From: Jiangella gansuensis DSM 44835
GTDB lineage: Bacteria; Actinomycetota; Actinomycetes; Jiangellales; Jiangellaceae
NCBI RefSeq assembly: GCF_000515395.1
Contig: NZ_KI911782.1
Span: forward strand, 1,651,090 to 1,715,089
Direction of reading: 5' to 3'
Length of the DNA: 64,000 nucleotides
The notes under the pieces were generated by a model. The model was not told the DNA's origin, made no database searches, and saw only the letters and a list, made by a program, of their open reading frames with translations. A program made the translations under genes and the position numbers. The number at the start of each line of letters is the position of its first letter. Positions within the stretch are counted from its first letter, which is position 1. Shown here piece after piece: positions 40,277 to 49,790 of this stretch.

Positions 40277-41883
40277 GCGAGGGCCGCAAGCGCCGGGTGC
40301 TGGTGGTGTGGTGTCCGGACTGGCCGGTGGTGGCGGCGATGGCCGAGGAAGGCATCCGGACGGAGCAGCCGGTCGCCGTGCTCGCGCACAACACGGTCGT
40401 GGCCTGCAACGAGGCGGCTCGACACGAAGGCGTACGCCGGGCTATGCGGCGCCGAGACGCCCAGTCGCGCTGCCCCGAGCTCATCCTCGTCGACGACAAC
40501 CCCGACCGCGACGCGCGCGTGTTCGAGCCCGTGCTGGTGGCGGTGGAGGAGCTGCGGCCGGGAGTCGCGCCGCTACGGCCAGGTTTGCTGGCGGTCCACG
40601 CGCCGGGGCGTTTCTACGGTGGCGAGCTCGCCGCGGGGGCGATGATCGCCGAACGGCTGGTCGAGTCGGGCGTGTGGGACTGCCGGATCGGCGTGGCCGA
40701 CGACCTGTTCACCGCCGAGCAGGCGGCCAGACGAGCCGAACCCCAGGACACCCACGTGGTCGATACCGGCGGGTCGGCGGCGTTCCTGCGTGACCTCCCG
40801 ATCGGGGTCATCGACGACGCCGACGTGGCCGGCCTGCTGCGCCGGCTGGGGCTGCGCACTCTCGGTGACTTCGCCCAGGTGCCCGGCCGTGACGTCCAGG
40901 CTCGGTTCGGCAGGTACGGCGCCAAGATCCACAGCCTCGCCCGTGGCGACGACACCTCACTCCTCGGCTCCCGCACCCCGCCACCCGACCTTGCCTGCCA
41001 GGTCCGCTTCGAACCCGCGCTGACCACGGTCGAGGCCGTGTGCTTCAGCGTGCGTCAGACCGCGGAGCGGTTCGCCGCCCAGCTGGCCGACCGAGGGCTG
41101 GTCTGCACCGAGGTGCGGATCGAAGCCGAGTGCGACCACGACGTGACCTCCGCGCGCTGCTGGGCGCATTCGCGGTGGTTCGGCGCCGCCGATCTGGTCG
41201 ACCGCGTGCACTGGCAGCTGCGTGGGCAGCTCCAGGGCATGCCGGGCGGGCCAGGAGTCAGCGCGCCGGTCGAACTGGTGCGCTTCGTTCCCGAGACCGT
41301 CGAGCCCACGGCCGCTCACGCCGATGGGTTGTGGGGCGGTGGCACCGACGAACGCGTCGAGCGGGCGGTGGCGCGGGTACAGGGCATGTTGGGTCATCAA
41401 GCCGTGGCCGTGCCGGCGGTGCAGGGTGGCCGGGCGCCGGCCGATCGGCAAGCACTGGTCCCGTGGGGCGAACGGCCGCTCGGGCTCCGCTCGGCGGAGC
41501 TGCCGTGGCCCGGGAGTCTGCCGCCACCGGAGCCGGCCCGGGTCTTCACCGATCCGCTGCCGGTCACCGTCGTGGACGACGCCGGGCGCACCGTGTGGGT
41601 CACCGCTCGGGGCGCGGTGAGTGGGCCGCCGGCCCGGTTCCGGCCGGTCACCGCCGGTCCGGGTGGCCCGTCCAGCCCCCGCCGGCCGGCTCGGCGAGGC
41701 GTTGGGGGAGCCGAGGAGTGGCAGCCGATCACGGCCTGGGCGGGTCCATGGCCGGTGGAGGAGTTGTGGTGGGAAGAACCCGCGCGCTGGGTGGCTCGGT
41801 TCCAGATCGTCGGCCTGGACGGGCGTGCCTGGTTGATGAGATACGCCGACGGCAGCTGGTGTATCGAGGCGGGCTATGACTAG
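40273..41883 (+). CDS. imuB: ImuB, Y-family polymerase-like adaptor
   Basis: 536 residues. VLVVWCPDWPVVAAMAEEG starts the Y-family palm, but the catalytic acidic residues of DinB-type polymerases are replaced (CPDWPV). VACNEAARHEGVRRAMRRRDAQSRCPELIL and FLRDLPIGVIDDADVAGLLRRLGLRTLGDFAQVPG are palm/thumb equivalents. Near residue 390, DRQALVPWGERP occupies the place of the beta-clamp-binding motif of mycobacterial ImuB. It links DnaE2 to the sliding clamp and to ImuA'. Its GTG overlaps imuA' and dnaE2 follows 55 bp later, so it is the middle gene of an SOS operon. Confidence 0.92.
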   Translation: MSEGRKRRVLVVWCPDWPVVAAMAEEGIRTEQPVAVLAHNTVVACNEAARHEGVRRAMRRRDAQSRCPELILVDDNPDRDARVFEPVLVAVEELRPGVAPLRPGLLAVHAPGRFYGGELAAGAMIAERLVESGVWDCRIGVADDLFTAEQAARRAEPQDTHVVDTGGSAAFLRDLPIGVIDDADVAGLLRRLGLRTLGDFAQVPGRDVQARFGRYGAKIHSLARGDDTSLLGSRTPPPDLACQVRFEPALTTVEAVCFSVRQTAERFAAQLADRGLVCTEVRIEAECDHDVTSARCWAHSRWFGAADLVDRVHWQLRGQLQGMPGGPGVSAPVELVRFVPETVEPTAAHADGLWGGGTDERVERAVARVQGMLGHQAVAVPAVQGGRAPADRQALVPWGERPLGLRSAELPWPGSLPPPEPARVFTDPLPVTVVDDAGRTVWVTARGAVSGPPARFRPVTAGPGGPSSPRRPARRGVGGAEEWQPITAWAGPWPVEELWWEEPARWVARFQIVGLDGRAWLMRYADGSWCIEAGYD

Positions 41884-41938
41884 GCCCGGGTCCAGCACGG
41901 GTGACATCGACGACGTCGAACCGTCCGGAGGGTGAACC

Positions 41939-44900
41939 ATGGGGTGGACCAACCCGCCGATGCCGTGGCGGGAACTGGAGAGCCGGTTGTCCGACCGGCC
42001 GTCGGTGCCGCCGGAGCAGGGGCCGATCTCGCGGAAGAAGAAGACCCACCGCCTCAAGGCCGGGGTGCGTCGCCCGGGCGACCCGATCACGCCGTACGCG
42101 GAGTTGCACTGTCACAGCAATTTCAGCTTCCTCGACGGGGCGAGCGGGCCGGACCGGTTGGTGGAGAAGGCCATCGAACTGGGGCTGTACGGGGTGGCGC
42201 TGACCGACCACGACGGCTTCTATGGTGCGCCGCTGTTCGCGGAGGTCGCGCAGCAGTACGCCGCCGCGAACCTGAAGACCATCTACGGGGCCGAGCTGTC
42301 CCTGGGGCTGGACGGCCCGCAGAACGGCGTGCCCGATCCGCAGGGCAGGCACCTGCTGGTGCTGGCGCGTGGCGTCGAGGGCTACCACCGGCTGGCCGCG
42401 GCGATGACCGAGGCGCATCTGCGCGGAGACGAGAAGGGCAAGCCCGACTACCGACTCGATGAGCTCGTGGAGCTGGGTCGCGGACACTGGGTGGTGCTCA
42501 CCGGGTGCCGCAAGGGCCCGGTCCGGGCCGCTCTCGCCGAGGGCGGCCACGCGTCCGCCGCGGCGGAGCTGGACCGGCTGGTGGAACTGTTCGGGCATGA
42601 CCACGTGGTGGTCGAGCTGATCGACCACGGCCACCCACTCGACGACGACACCAACCAGGCACTGGCCGGGCTGGCTGCCGACCGCGGCCTGCCCGTCGTG
42701 GCCACCAACAACGTGCACTACGCCGATCCGGACGAGTACCGGCTGGCCACGGCGATGGCGGCCATCCGGGCGCGGCGCAGCCTGGCGGAGATGAACGGCT
42801 GGCTGCCGGCGTGGTCCGCGGCCTGCCTGCGGACGGGGGAGGAGATGACCGCCCGGTTCGCCGGCTACCCCGGCGCGGTCGCCCGGACGGTCGAGTTGGC
42901 CGACGAGCTCGCCTTCGACCTGCACAAGGCCAGCCCGCGCTTGCCCAAACACCGCATCCCGGCAGGGCACACGGCGATGAGCTGGCTGCGGGTCCTGGTG
43001 GAGGAGGGCTTCGAGCGGTACTACCGCGGCCGGCCGCACGAAAAGGAGGCCAGGGAGCGCATCGAGCGGGAACTGCGGATCATCGGTGAGAAGGACTTCG
43101 CGGGCTACTTCGTCATCGTCCACGACATCGTCGACTACGCCCGCTCCAAGGGCATCCTCTGCCAGGGCCGGGGCTCGGCGGCCAGTTCGGCGGTCTGCTA
43201 CGCCCTCGGGGTCACCGTGATCGACTCGGTCTTCTACGGCCTGCCGTTCGAACGGTTCATCTCGGCCAACCGCGACGAGGAACCCGACATCGACGTCGAC
43301 TTCGACTCCGACCGGCGCGAGGACGTCATCCAGTGGGTGTACGAGCAATATGGCCGGCGCAACGCCGCCCAGGTCGCCAACGTCATCAGCTACCGCCCCA
43401 AGATGGCCATCCGCGACGCGGCCAAGGCGCTGGGCTTTTCGCCTGGCCAGCAGGACGCCTGGTCCAAGCAGACCGACAGCTGGGCATCGGTCGCCCAGGA
43501 CGACACCGCCGGCCATGAGATCCCCACCCCGGTGGTCGACCTGGCCAACCAGCTGATGCGGGCACCACGTCATCTGGGTATCCACTCCGGCGGCATGGTC
43601 CTCACCGAGCGGCCCATCGGCGAGGTGTGCCCGATCGAGCGGGCTCGCATGGACAAACGCACCGTGCTGCAGTGGGACAAGGACGCTTGCGAGTCGATGG
43701 GACTGGTCAAGTTCGACCTGCTCGGCCTGGGCATGTTGAGTGCGCTCAACCACGTGTTCACCATGGTGGCCGGGCACCTCGGCGAGCCCTGGGAGCTGCA
43801 GAGCGTCCCGAAGGAGGAACCCGCCGTCTACGACATGCTCTGCCGGGGCGACTCCATCGGGGTGTTCCAGGTGGAGAGCCGCGCCCAGATCGGCACCCTG
43901 CCCAGGCTGCGGCCGCGGAGGTTCTACGACCTCGCCATCGAGATCGCGCTCATCCGCCCCGGCCCGATCCAGGGCGGCGCCGTCCACCCGTACATCCGCC
44001 GTGCCACCCGCCAGGAGAAGGTCACGTACCCGCATCCCGACCTCGAGCCGGTGTTGGAACGCACGCTGGGCGTGCCGCTGTTCCAGGAGCAGCTCATGCA
44101 GATGGCCATCGCGGTGGGGGACTGCACCCCCGACGACGCCGACCTGCTGCGTCGCGCCATGGGCTCCAAACGCGGCATCGAACGCATCGAGAGCATCAAG
44201 GACAAGCTCTACGTCGGCATGGCCAAACGCGGCATCACCGGGGCCGACGCCGACCAGCTGTATACGAAGATCCTCTCGTTCGCCAACTTCGGGTTCGCCG
44301 AGAGCCACGCGCTCAGCTTCGCCAAGCTCGTCTACGTCAGCTCCTGGTTCAAGCTGCACTACCCGGCCGCCTTCCTCGCCGCTCTGCTGCGCGCCCAGCC
44401 GATGGGGTTCTACTCCTCGCAGTCCTTGGTCGGCGACGCCCGCCGGCACGGCGTGCGCGTTCTGCGCCCCGACATCACGGCGTCCGGTGCCGTGGCCGAC
44501 CTCGAGCTGGACGGCTCACCCGGGCCGACCGGACGCGACGACTGCCTGAAACCGTCGCACGAGCCCAGCGCATGGGTGCCCGGCACGCCCGATCCCACCC
44601 CCGAGCACCGCCGCGACACCGGGTACGCGGTCCGGCTGGGCCTGGACTCCGTCCGTGGCATCGGCACCGACGTCGCCGCCGCCATCGTCGCCGCACGTGA
44701 GGAGCGGCCGTTCAGCGACATGGCCGACCTGTCCCGCCGGGCCGGCCTGGACCCCCGCCAGATGGAGGCCCTGGCGACCGCGGGGGCCTTCGACGGCTTC
44801 GGTTTCACCCGCCGGGAGGCGCTGTGGAACGCCGGCTACACCGAGGCCGCCGGCCAGCTCGAAGCGGTCACGGCATCTCCCGCGCCGCCGCCGCTGCCCG

Positions 44901-45343
44901 GGATGAGTGACGTGGAGCTGACCCTGGCCGACCTGTGGGCCACCTCGATCTCACCGGACGACCACCCGCTCACCCACCTGCGCCCGCTCCTGCGCCGGGA
45001 GGGAGTGCTGTCCATCGACGACCTCGCCCTCGCCGAGCCGGGCCGCCGGCTCTCCGTCGCCGGCATGGTCACGCATCGGCAACGTCCCGGCACCGCCGGT
45101 GGCGTCACCTTTCTCAACCTCGAGGACGAGACCGGGATGCTCAACGTCGTCTGCGGGTCCGGGCTCTGGCAACGGCACCGCCGCGTCGCCCGCACGGCGT
45201 CCTGCATGGTCGTGCGGGGGGTGCTCGAGCGCCAGGACGGCGTCACCAACCTCGTCGCGGACAAGCTGGCATCGCTTGACGAGCTGCACCCCGAGGCCGC
45301 TCGTGCCCTCAACGCCCGGCACCAGTCCCGCGACTTCCACTGA
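41939..45343 (+). CDS. dnaE2: error-prone DNA polymerase DnaE2
   Basis: 1134 residues. PHP domain YAELHCHSNFSFLDGASGPDRLVEKA near 52-78; C-family palm with LCQGRGSAASSAVCYALGVT and the catalytic PDIDVDFDSDRREDVIQWVYEQYGR near 450-475; RHLGIHSGGMVLTE; finger region GVFQVESRAQIGTLPRLRPRRFYDL; C-terminal OB domain LSVAGMVTHRQRPGTAGGVTFLNLEDETGM. The polymerase copies damaged templates inaccurately and drives induced mutation. Start at ATG 41939 after GGAGGG. Ends 9 bp from the convergent toxin gene. Confidence 0.97.
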   Translation: MGWTNPPMPWRELESRLSDRPSVPPEQGPISRKKKTHRLKAGVRRPGDPITPYAELHCHSNFSFLDGASGPDRLVEKAIELGLYGVALTDHDGFYGAPLFAEVAQQYAAANLKTIYGAELSLGLDGPQNGVPDPQGRHLLVLARGVEGYHRLAAAMTEAHLRGDEKGKPDYRLDELVELGRGHWVVLTGCRKGPVRAALAEGGHASAAAELDRLVELFGHDHVVVELIDHGHPLDDDTNQALAGLAADRGLPVVATNNVHYADPDEYRLATAMAAIRARRSLAEMNGWLPAWSAACLRTGEEMTARFAGYPGAVARTVELADELAFDLHKASPRLPKHRIPAGHTAMSWLRVLVEEGFERYYRGRPHEKEARERIERELRIIGEKDFAGYFVIVHDIVDYARSKGILCQGRGSAASSAVCYALGVTVIDSVFYGLPFERFISANRDEEPDIDVDFDSDRREDVIQWVYEQYGRRNAAQVANVISYRPKMAIRDAAKALGFSPGQQDAWSKQTDSWASVAQDDTAGHEIPTPVVDLANQLMRAPRHLGIHSGGMVLTERPIGEVCPIERARMDKRTVLQWDKDACESMGLVKFDLLGLGMLSALNHVFTMVAGHLGEPWELQSVPKEEPAVYDMLCRGDSIGVFQVESRAQIGTLPRLRPRRFYDLAIEIALIRPGPIQGGAVHPYIRRATRQEKVTYPHPDLEPVLERTLGVPLFQEQLMQMAIAVGDCTPDDADLLRRAMGSKRGIERIESIKDKLYVGMAKRGITGADADQLYTKILSFANFGFAESHALSFAKLVYVSSWFKLHYPAAFLAALLRAQPMGFYSSQSLVGDARRHGVRVLRPDITASGAVADLELDGSPGPTGRDDCLKPSHEPSAWVPGTPDPTPEHRRDTGYAVRLGLDSVRGIGTDVAAAIVAAREERPFSDMADLSRRAGLDPRQMEALATAGAFDGFGFTRREALWNAGYTEAAGQLEAVTASPAPPPLPGMSDVELTLADLWATSISPDDHPLTHLRPLLRREGVLSIDDLALAEPGRRLSVAGMVTHRQRPGTAGGVTFLNLEDETGMLNVVCGSGLWQRHRRVARTASCMVVRGVLERQDGVTNLVADKLASLDELHPEAARALNARHQSRDFH

Positions 45344-45352
45344 CTCAGCCCA

Positions 45353-45736
45353 TCAGCCGGGATCGGTGACCCACCAGACGACGGGGTGTTCGCCGAGCCC
45401 GGACGGTGGGTCGCTGACCACGGCGACCAAGGCTTTGTGGAGCTTGTTCAGGCCAGCCCGGGTCCGAAGGAAGCGGGCGTGATGACAATAGAGGACACCG
45501 ACGTGCGCCGGTACCGCGGCGATGGCGGCGCCGAACGTGGTGACATCCTCGGTCACGACGACCCGGTGCTCGGCGACGGCGACTTCGAGTACCCGGGTGT
45601 CATCGACGCCCCGTAAGTGGGGCCGGTGTGCGATCAGCGCCACGGTGTCGATGCCGTCCGCGGTCAAGTTCTCCGCGAGCCAGGCCGGATAGTGCTCGTC
45701 CAGGAGGAACTGGATCACCGGCCGGTCAGATGGCAT
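45353..45736 (-). CDS. DUF5615 PIN-like toxin (VapC45-like)
   Basis: 127 residues. [60 protein letters not shown] contains the DExxP and TEDxDF-like acidic positions of the DUF5615 PIN-like RNases, with [16 protein letters not shown] after. It resembles M. tuberculosis Rv2019 (VapC45). Its ATG lies 11 bp inside the 3' end of the antitoxin gene, the normal overlap for such modules. It is expected to be an RNase held inactive by its partner. Convergent with dnaE2. Confidence 0.75.
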   Translation of the reverse strand: MPSDRPVIQFLLDEHYPAWLAENLTADGIDTVALIAHRPHLRGVDDTRVLEVAVAEHRVVVTEDVTTFGAAIAAVPAHVGVLYCHHARFLRTRAGLNKLHKALVAVVSDPPSGLGEHPVVWWVTDPG

Positions 45737-46148
45737 CGAGCGTCCGCCGTCGCTCCCACATCGCGAGTGCCTCGTCCTGGGCGGCATGCTCGCGTTCGAT
45801 CAGCTCATCGATCTCATCGCGGTAGTCGGCCCAGTACGCCAACGCGGTTTCGACATCGGCCACGGCCAGCCCGAGCGCGTCAGCGACGACCGCGGCGGAG
45901 CGCTCCTCTCGGTCGTGTTGGAGCCACGACTCAGCGACCGTCCAGACCTGCGGCCCCGACGCCAGAGCCGCCCGGCGTTCGCCGGTGACCGTCGTGACGA
46001 AGACGATGCCCGGATGGCTCTCCATGCGAAGCCACTCCCGCACCGCGCCGACCACCACCGTCGACTTCTTCGAACCCGACCTGCGGGCGTAGTCGGTCAG
46101 GCTGCGGTCCACCTGAGCGGGGAAGCGAACATTCGTGGGCGACGTCAT
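45726..46148 (-). CDS. ribbon-helix-helix / DUF433-like antitoxin (VapB45-like)
   Basis: 140 residues. [38 protein letters not shown] at residues 6-43 is a ribbon-helix-helix DNA-binding domain. [56 protein letters not shown] (65-120) looks like the DUF433-type toxin-binding part. It is encoded first and probably represses its own promoter. The promoter region, 135 bp, is shared with nucS on the other strand. Comparable to Rv2018 of M. tuberculosis. Confidence 0.75.
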   Translation of the reverse strand: MTSPTNVRFPAQVDRSLTDYARRSGSKKSTVVVGAVREWLRMESHPGIVFVTTVTGERRAALASGPQVWTVAESWLQHDREERSAAVVADALGLAVADVETALAYWADYRDEIDELIEREHAAQDEALAMWERRRTLDAI

Positions 46149-46283
46149 GCACTACAGCGTAGCAACGGTTGCCCGATGTGGTCTGTCTCACTCGGCGCCA
46201 CGCCAGCTCTCGCGTACCGTCAGCACGGGATGAAGCGCCGGGCCGAGGACGACGGCGGCGCTGACCGGGTAACGTCGTGCCTC

Positions 46284-46979
46284 GTGCGTCTCGTCATCGC
46301 CACCTGCAGTGTGGACTACGCCGGCCGGCTGACCGCTCACCTGCCCCTCGCCACGCGGCTCATCATGGTCAAGGCGGACGGCAGCGTGCTGGTGCACTCC
46401 GACGGCGGCTCGTACAAGCCGCTGAACTGGATGAGCCCGCCGTGCACGCTCACCGTCGCCGAGCCAGACGACGCCGCAAGGGACGAGGGCGTCACGGCCG
46501 TGTGGACGGTGCAGAACAGCAAGAGCGACGACCGCCTCGTCGTGCGGCTGCACGAGGTGCTGCATAATTCCAGTCACGACCTCGGGGTCGACCCCGGGCT
46601 GGTGAAGGACGGCGTCGAGGCGCACCTGCAGGTGCTGCTCGCCGAGCAGATCGAGACGTTCGGGGCCGGTTGGCGGCTGGTGCGACGCGAGTACCCGACC
46701 CCCATCGGACCGGTGGACCTGCTGTGCCGGGACGACCAGGGCGTCGCCGTCGCCGTCGAGGTGAAGCGGCGCGGGGAGATCGACGGCGTCGAACAGCTCA
46801 CCCGCTACCTCGAACTGCTCAACCGCGACCCGTTGCTGGCGCCGGTGCGCGGCATCTTCGCCGCGCAGGAGATCAAGCCGCAAGCCCGCACCCTCGCCGT
46901 CGACCGCGGGATCACCTGTCTGACCGTCGACTACGACGCCCTGCGCGGCGTCGACGACCCGAGCGCCCGGCTGTTCTGA
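46284..46979 (+). CDS. nucS: mismatch-specific endonuclease NucS/EndoMS
   Basis: 231 residues. N-terminal DNA-binding half: [42 protein letters not shown] and [10 protein letters not shown]-terminal nuclease half: [41 protein letters not shown] with the Asp, Glu and Lys of the active site near residues 142-160. The last four residues, ARLF, form the family's clamp-interacting tail. It makes double-strand cuts at G-T, G-G and T-T mismatches and performs mismatch repair in actinobacteria lacking MutS/MutL. Start is GTG 46284. It lies 940 bp from dnaE2, an antagonist of mutation next to a mutagenic polymerase. Confidence 0.94.
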   Translation: MRLVIATCSVDYAGRLTAHLPLATRLIMVKADGSVLVHSDGGSYKPLNWMSPPCTLTVAEPDDAARDEGVTAVWTVQNSKSDDRLVVRLHEVLHNSSHDLGVDPGLVKDGVEAHLQVLLAEQIETFGAGWRLVRREYPTPIGPVDLLCRDDQGVAVAVEVKRRGEIDGVEQLTRYLELLNRDPLLAPVRGIFAAQEIKPQARTLAVDRGITCLTVDYDALRGVDDPSARLF

Positions 46980-46999
46980 GTGGCGGGCTGAGGCGCACG

Positions 47000-47281
47000 A
47001 TGGTCGTCCTTCCGTTCGTCGGCGTGGCCGCGCTGCTGCTGACGGTGCCGGCCGACGACGGTGTCGCACTCCACGTGGTGTGCTACGCCGTCGCGGCGGT
47101 GTCGTTCGCCGCGTGCTTCTTCGGCGACCAGAACCGCCTGGTCTTCCTCGGGCGCCGCTGGAGCATGCAGGGCGAGCCGCAGCTGTCCGAGGCGGGCTAC
47201 ACGGCCGCGCGGGCCGGCTGGCTGGTGCTGGCGACGCTGGCCGCGATCCTCGGCGCGGTCGACGTGTCGTCGCTGCGCTGA
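47000..47281 (+). CDS. small membrane protein
   Basis: 93 residues, three hydrophobic segments (VVLPFVGVAALLLTV, ALHVVCYAVAAVSFAACFF, WLVLATLAAILGAVDV) separated by a loop RLVFLGRRWSMQGEPQLSEAGYTAARAG. Not recognised beyond a small uncharacterised actinobacterial family. It begins 20 bp after the nucS stop on the same strand, so may be co-transcribed. It could be a bystander; nothing ties it to mismatch repair. Confidence 0.55.
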   Translation: MVVLPFVGVAALLLTVPADDGVALHVVCYAVAAVSFAACFFGDQNRLVFLGRRWSMQGEPQLSEAGYTAARAGWLVLATLAAILGAVDVSSLR

Positions 47282-47312
47282 GCGTGCCCTGGCCCAGCCG
47301 AGCGAGCCGGCG

Positions 47313-47840
47313 TCAGCCCAGGCAGGTGCTGAAGGCGTCGACGGCGACGGTGACGGTGTCGCCGGCCGCGGCGGCGTGCACCATCAGCGTCATCGTGTAG
47401 CCGTCGCGCACGATCTCGCGCACTTCGTAGAACGACGCGTCCTGATCGCTCTGGTCGGTCAGAGCCTCGCCGGCCAGGTTCATGCCCTCGCGTACGTCGA
47501 GGTCGGGGTACTCGGCCACGAAGTCGACGTAGACCCGCCGGGCCGCCTCGACGCTGCCGTCGGCCTCGGCGGGCAGGTCGAAGGTCACCTGATGCTGGGC
47601 CCGCTGGGCGTCGTCGGTGCAGCCGATGTCTGTCACACCGTCGCGGCGCACGTCACCGGGGCCGCCCGCGACGCCGGCGTACTCGTCCAGCAGTGGCGTC
47701 ACGGCGGCGACGATGTCGTCCTGGGCGGTGTCCGGGTCGGTGTCGGACGAGGACTCGGTGCAGCCGGCGACGAGCACCGCCACGCACACGGCAGCGAGGC
47801 CCAGGCCGGGCCGGAGCGCACCGGCGGCTCGGGTGCTCAC
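47313..47840 (-). CDS. secreted lipoprotein, last gene of the WXG100 cassette
   Basis: 175 residues. The signal peptide GLGLAAVCVAVLVAGC ends with lipobox VAGC (Cys near 27). The mature part starts TESSSDTDPDTAQDDIVAAVTPLLDEYAG and contains two more Cys (DIGCTDD and FSTCLG at the end) that could form a disulfide. Function unknown. The start overlaps the stop of the upstream 650-residue protein (ATGA), so it belongs to a three-gene operon with a WXG100 protein. It may anchor or receive the secreted partner at the outer face of the membrane. Confidence 0.65.
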   Translation of the reverse strand: MSTRAAGALRPGLGLAAVCVAVLVAGCTESSSDTDPDTAQDDIVAAVTPLLDEYAGVAGGPGDVRRDGVTDIGCTDDAQRAQHQVTFDLPAEADGSVEAARRVYVDFVAEYPDLDVREGMNLAGEALTDQSDQDASFYEVREIVRDGYTMTLMVHAAAAGDTVTVAVDAFSTCLG

Positions 47841-49789
47841 CGCATCGCCCCGACGAACGTGTCGACGCCGTGCGAGCCGTCGTTCCAGCCACTCTGCGCG
47901 GCGTCCGACGGGTCGTTGAGGCCGGGCGTCTCGTTGACCCAGTCGTAGAAGTCCTGCCGCAGTTGTTCGTCGGCGAAGATCTCGTCCATGGGCCGCAGTT
48001 CGCCGTCGACGAAGAGGCCGGGAGGAGCGCTGGAGATGGACTCCTCGGCCACACCGTTCGCGAGCATCGCCTGGACGGTCATGTACCAGCGCATCGACTG
48101 CGCGTCCGCGTTCTCGGACACGACCTGGTCCTCCATGCCGGGGCCGCCGCTCACCCAGTCGCTGAGCTTGTCGTTGGCGACGACCTGGAAGCCCCAGTAC
48201 GCGTAGTGCCCCGCGCCCGGTACCGGGATGATGGCCATGCCGCTGCTGTAGAACTGCGCGACACCAGCGCGGCGGGCCTCTTCCTGAGCGTCGAAGTCCG
48301 CGGCGTACTCGCGGCGAGCGAGGTAGTGCATCTGCGACATCCCGCCGAACAGCGCCATCACCTGCTGGGTGCGGTTGCCCCCGCCCTCGCCGGCGTTATC
48401 GGCCTGGATGGCGGCGTCGAGTTGCTCGCTCAGCAGCGTACCCATCGCCTCGTCGAACGGCTGGGACAGATGGAGCTCGTCCTGGAAGCTGCCGATGAAC
48501 TGGTAGGTCACCTCGGGGCTGAGGTAGAAGGACGGGTTCAACCCCGTGCCCCCGGGGAAGTCGTTCGGTACGGCGTCCATCGACGAGACACGGTCGCCCG
48601 GCAGCTCGCCGTCGTCGACGTAGGAGCCCGCGACCATCTCGTGGACGTAGGCCGCCGCGATGTTGCCAAGCGAGTCCTTGATCATGTACGGGACGTCGTC
48701 GTGGCCGGCCGAGGCGTTGATGAACTCGAAGGCGAAGGCCGACTCCTCCTCGGTGTGCTCGGTGGGCGGCGGGTCGCCCTGGGAGCCGGTCCCGGCCTCG
48801 ATGGCCACGCCGAACGCGTCGACCAGGCCATGCCGGTCGTGCGGGTAGTCGCCGGCTTCGTAGACGCGGTCGACGAAATCGGACAGCGGGAAGTCCTCGT
48901 AGCCGCTGAGCGCCTGCCGGGACGCCTCCGGATTGTTGCCCAGCGCCAGGAACCCCATCTCGCTGATGTTCGACGGAAGGTCGACCGGCATCTGGTGCTC
49001 GTGCGGGTGCAGGCCCATGTTCGAGATGTTCTGCGGGTCGGCCCAGTCGTCCTGCACGAACGCGTCCAGTGCCGTTCCTTCGACGGTCATCTGGACGAAC
49101 AGCTGCGAGTCGGAGAAGTCGCCGTACTGCAGCAGCGCCAGCCGGCCCCAGGCGACCATGGGATCGTCGGTCGCGTCCCAGAAGTCGTTCATGTCGTACC
49201 AGTCGCCCGGACGGGTCTCGTCCTTCATCGCGGTGCCGAGGCCGATGCTCATCAGCTCGAGATAGCGCTGGGAGTTGTCGCCGGCGTTATTGCCGGGGTA
49301 GCCGAGGTTCGCGGCGAACCGGGCCGCCAGCTCCGGGCCGAGCTCGGAATAGAAGCCCGACATGGCGTCGGGGTCGTTGGCCAGCTCCTCGAAGTCCTCC
49401 ATGAGGTCGTCGAAGCCGTCGTTGACGCCGCCGAGCTCCTCGAACCGCTCGGCCAGCTCGCGGCCGCGCGACTCCGCTTCTTCAGAGCTCATCGCGTCGA
49501 CGAGGTCCTCGTCGACGCGGACGAGGGCGGAGTCCGGCGACTGCTGCTGCAGGCCACGGGCCAGGTTGAGGCGCCGCCGCAGCTCCGGGAGCGACTCGTC
49601 GTGGATCCAGTTCTGGATGGTGGTCAGCGTCCGCATGGCGTCGGAGGAGACGCCCAGCTCGTTCATGTCGTCCTTGATCGAGCTGTAGCCGAGCTGACCG
49701 GTGAACGAGTCGATGGTCATCATGGCGGACTGCATCTTGGAGACGAGATCCTCCAGGCCTTCCACCGACACGTGGGAGTACGTGCCCAT
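47837..49789 (-). CDS. large acidic protein with N-terminal WXG100-like helices (DUF6571-like)
   Basis: 650 residues. No signal peptide. The first 100 residues are helical and WXG-like in layout (VEGLEDLVSKMQSAMMTIDSFTGQLGYS). A long acidic middle (residues 100-560) contains RELAERFEELGGVNDGFDDLMEDFEEL and YLELMSIGLGTAMKDETRPGDWYDMNDFWD, with Asn/Asp/Gln enrichment unusual for this genome. It resembles the DUF6571 proteins often found beside WXG100 genes and polymorphic toxins. Near 560 comes a hydrophobic GMAIIPVPGAGHYAYWGFQVV, a possible membrane-insertion segment. Export by a type VII system is inferred from the WXG100 gene immediately upstream. Function unknown. Confidence 0.6.
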   Translation of the reverse strand: MGTYSHVSVEGLEDLVSKMQSAMMTIDSFTGQLGYSSIKDDMNELGVSSDAMRTLTTIQNWIHDESLPELRRRLNLARGLQQQSPDSALVRVDEDLVDAMSSEEAESRGRELAERFEELGGVNDGFDDLMEDFEELANDPDAMSGFYSELGPELAARFAANLGYPGNNAGDNSQRYLELMSIGLGTAMKDETRPGDWYDMNDFWDATDDPMVAWGRLALLQYGDFSDSQLFVQMTVEGTALDAFVQDDWADPQNISNMGLHPHEHQMPVDLPSNISEMGFLALGNNPEASRQALSGYEDFPLSDFVDRVYEAGDYPHDRHGLVDAFGVAIEAGTGSQGDPPPTEHTEEESAFAFEFINASAGHDDVPYMIKDSLGNIAAAYVHEMVAGSYVDDGELPGDRVSSMDAVPNDFPGGTGLNPSFYLSPEVTYQFIGSFQDELHLSQPFDEAMGTLLSEQLDAAIQADNAGEGGGNRTQQVMALFGGMSQMHYLARREYAADFDAQEEARRAGVAQFYSSGMAIIPVPGAGHYAYWGFQVVANDKLSDWVSGGPGMEDQVVSENADAQSMRWYMTVQAMLANGVAEESISSAPPGLFVDGELRPMDEIFADEQLRQDFYDWVNETPGLNDPSDAAQSGWNDGSHGVDTFVGAMR

Positions 49790-49790
49790 G

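Noticed and set aside
41729-44449. A 906-codon open frame opposite imuB and dnaE2
   Set aside because: It is the antisense of strongly conserved polymerase sequence; open antisense frames are usual in GC-rich genes and the translation is low-complexity Val/Gly/Arg.
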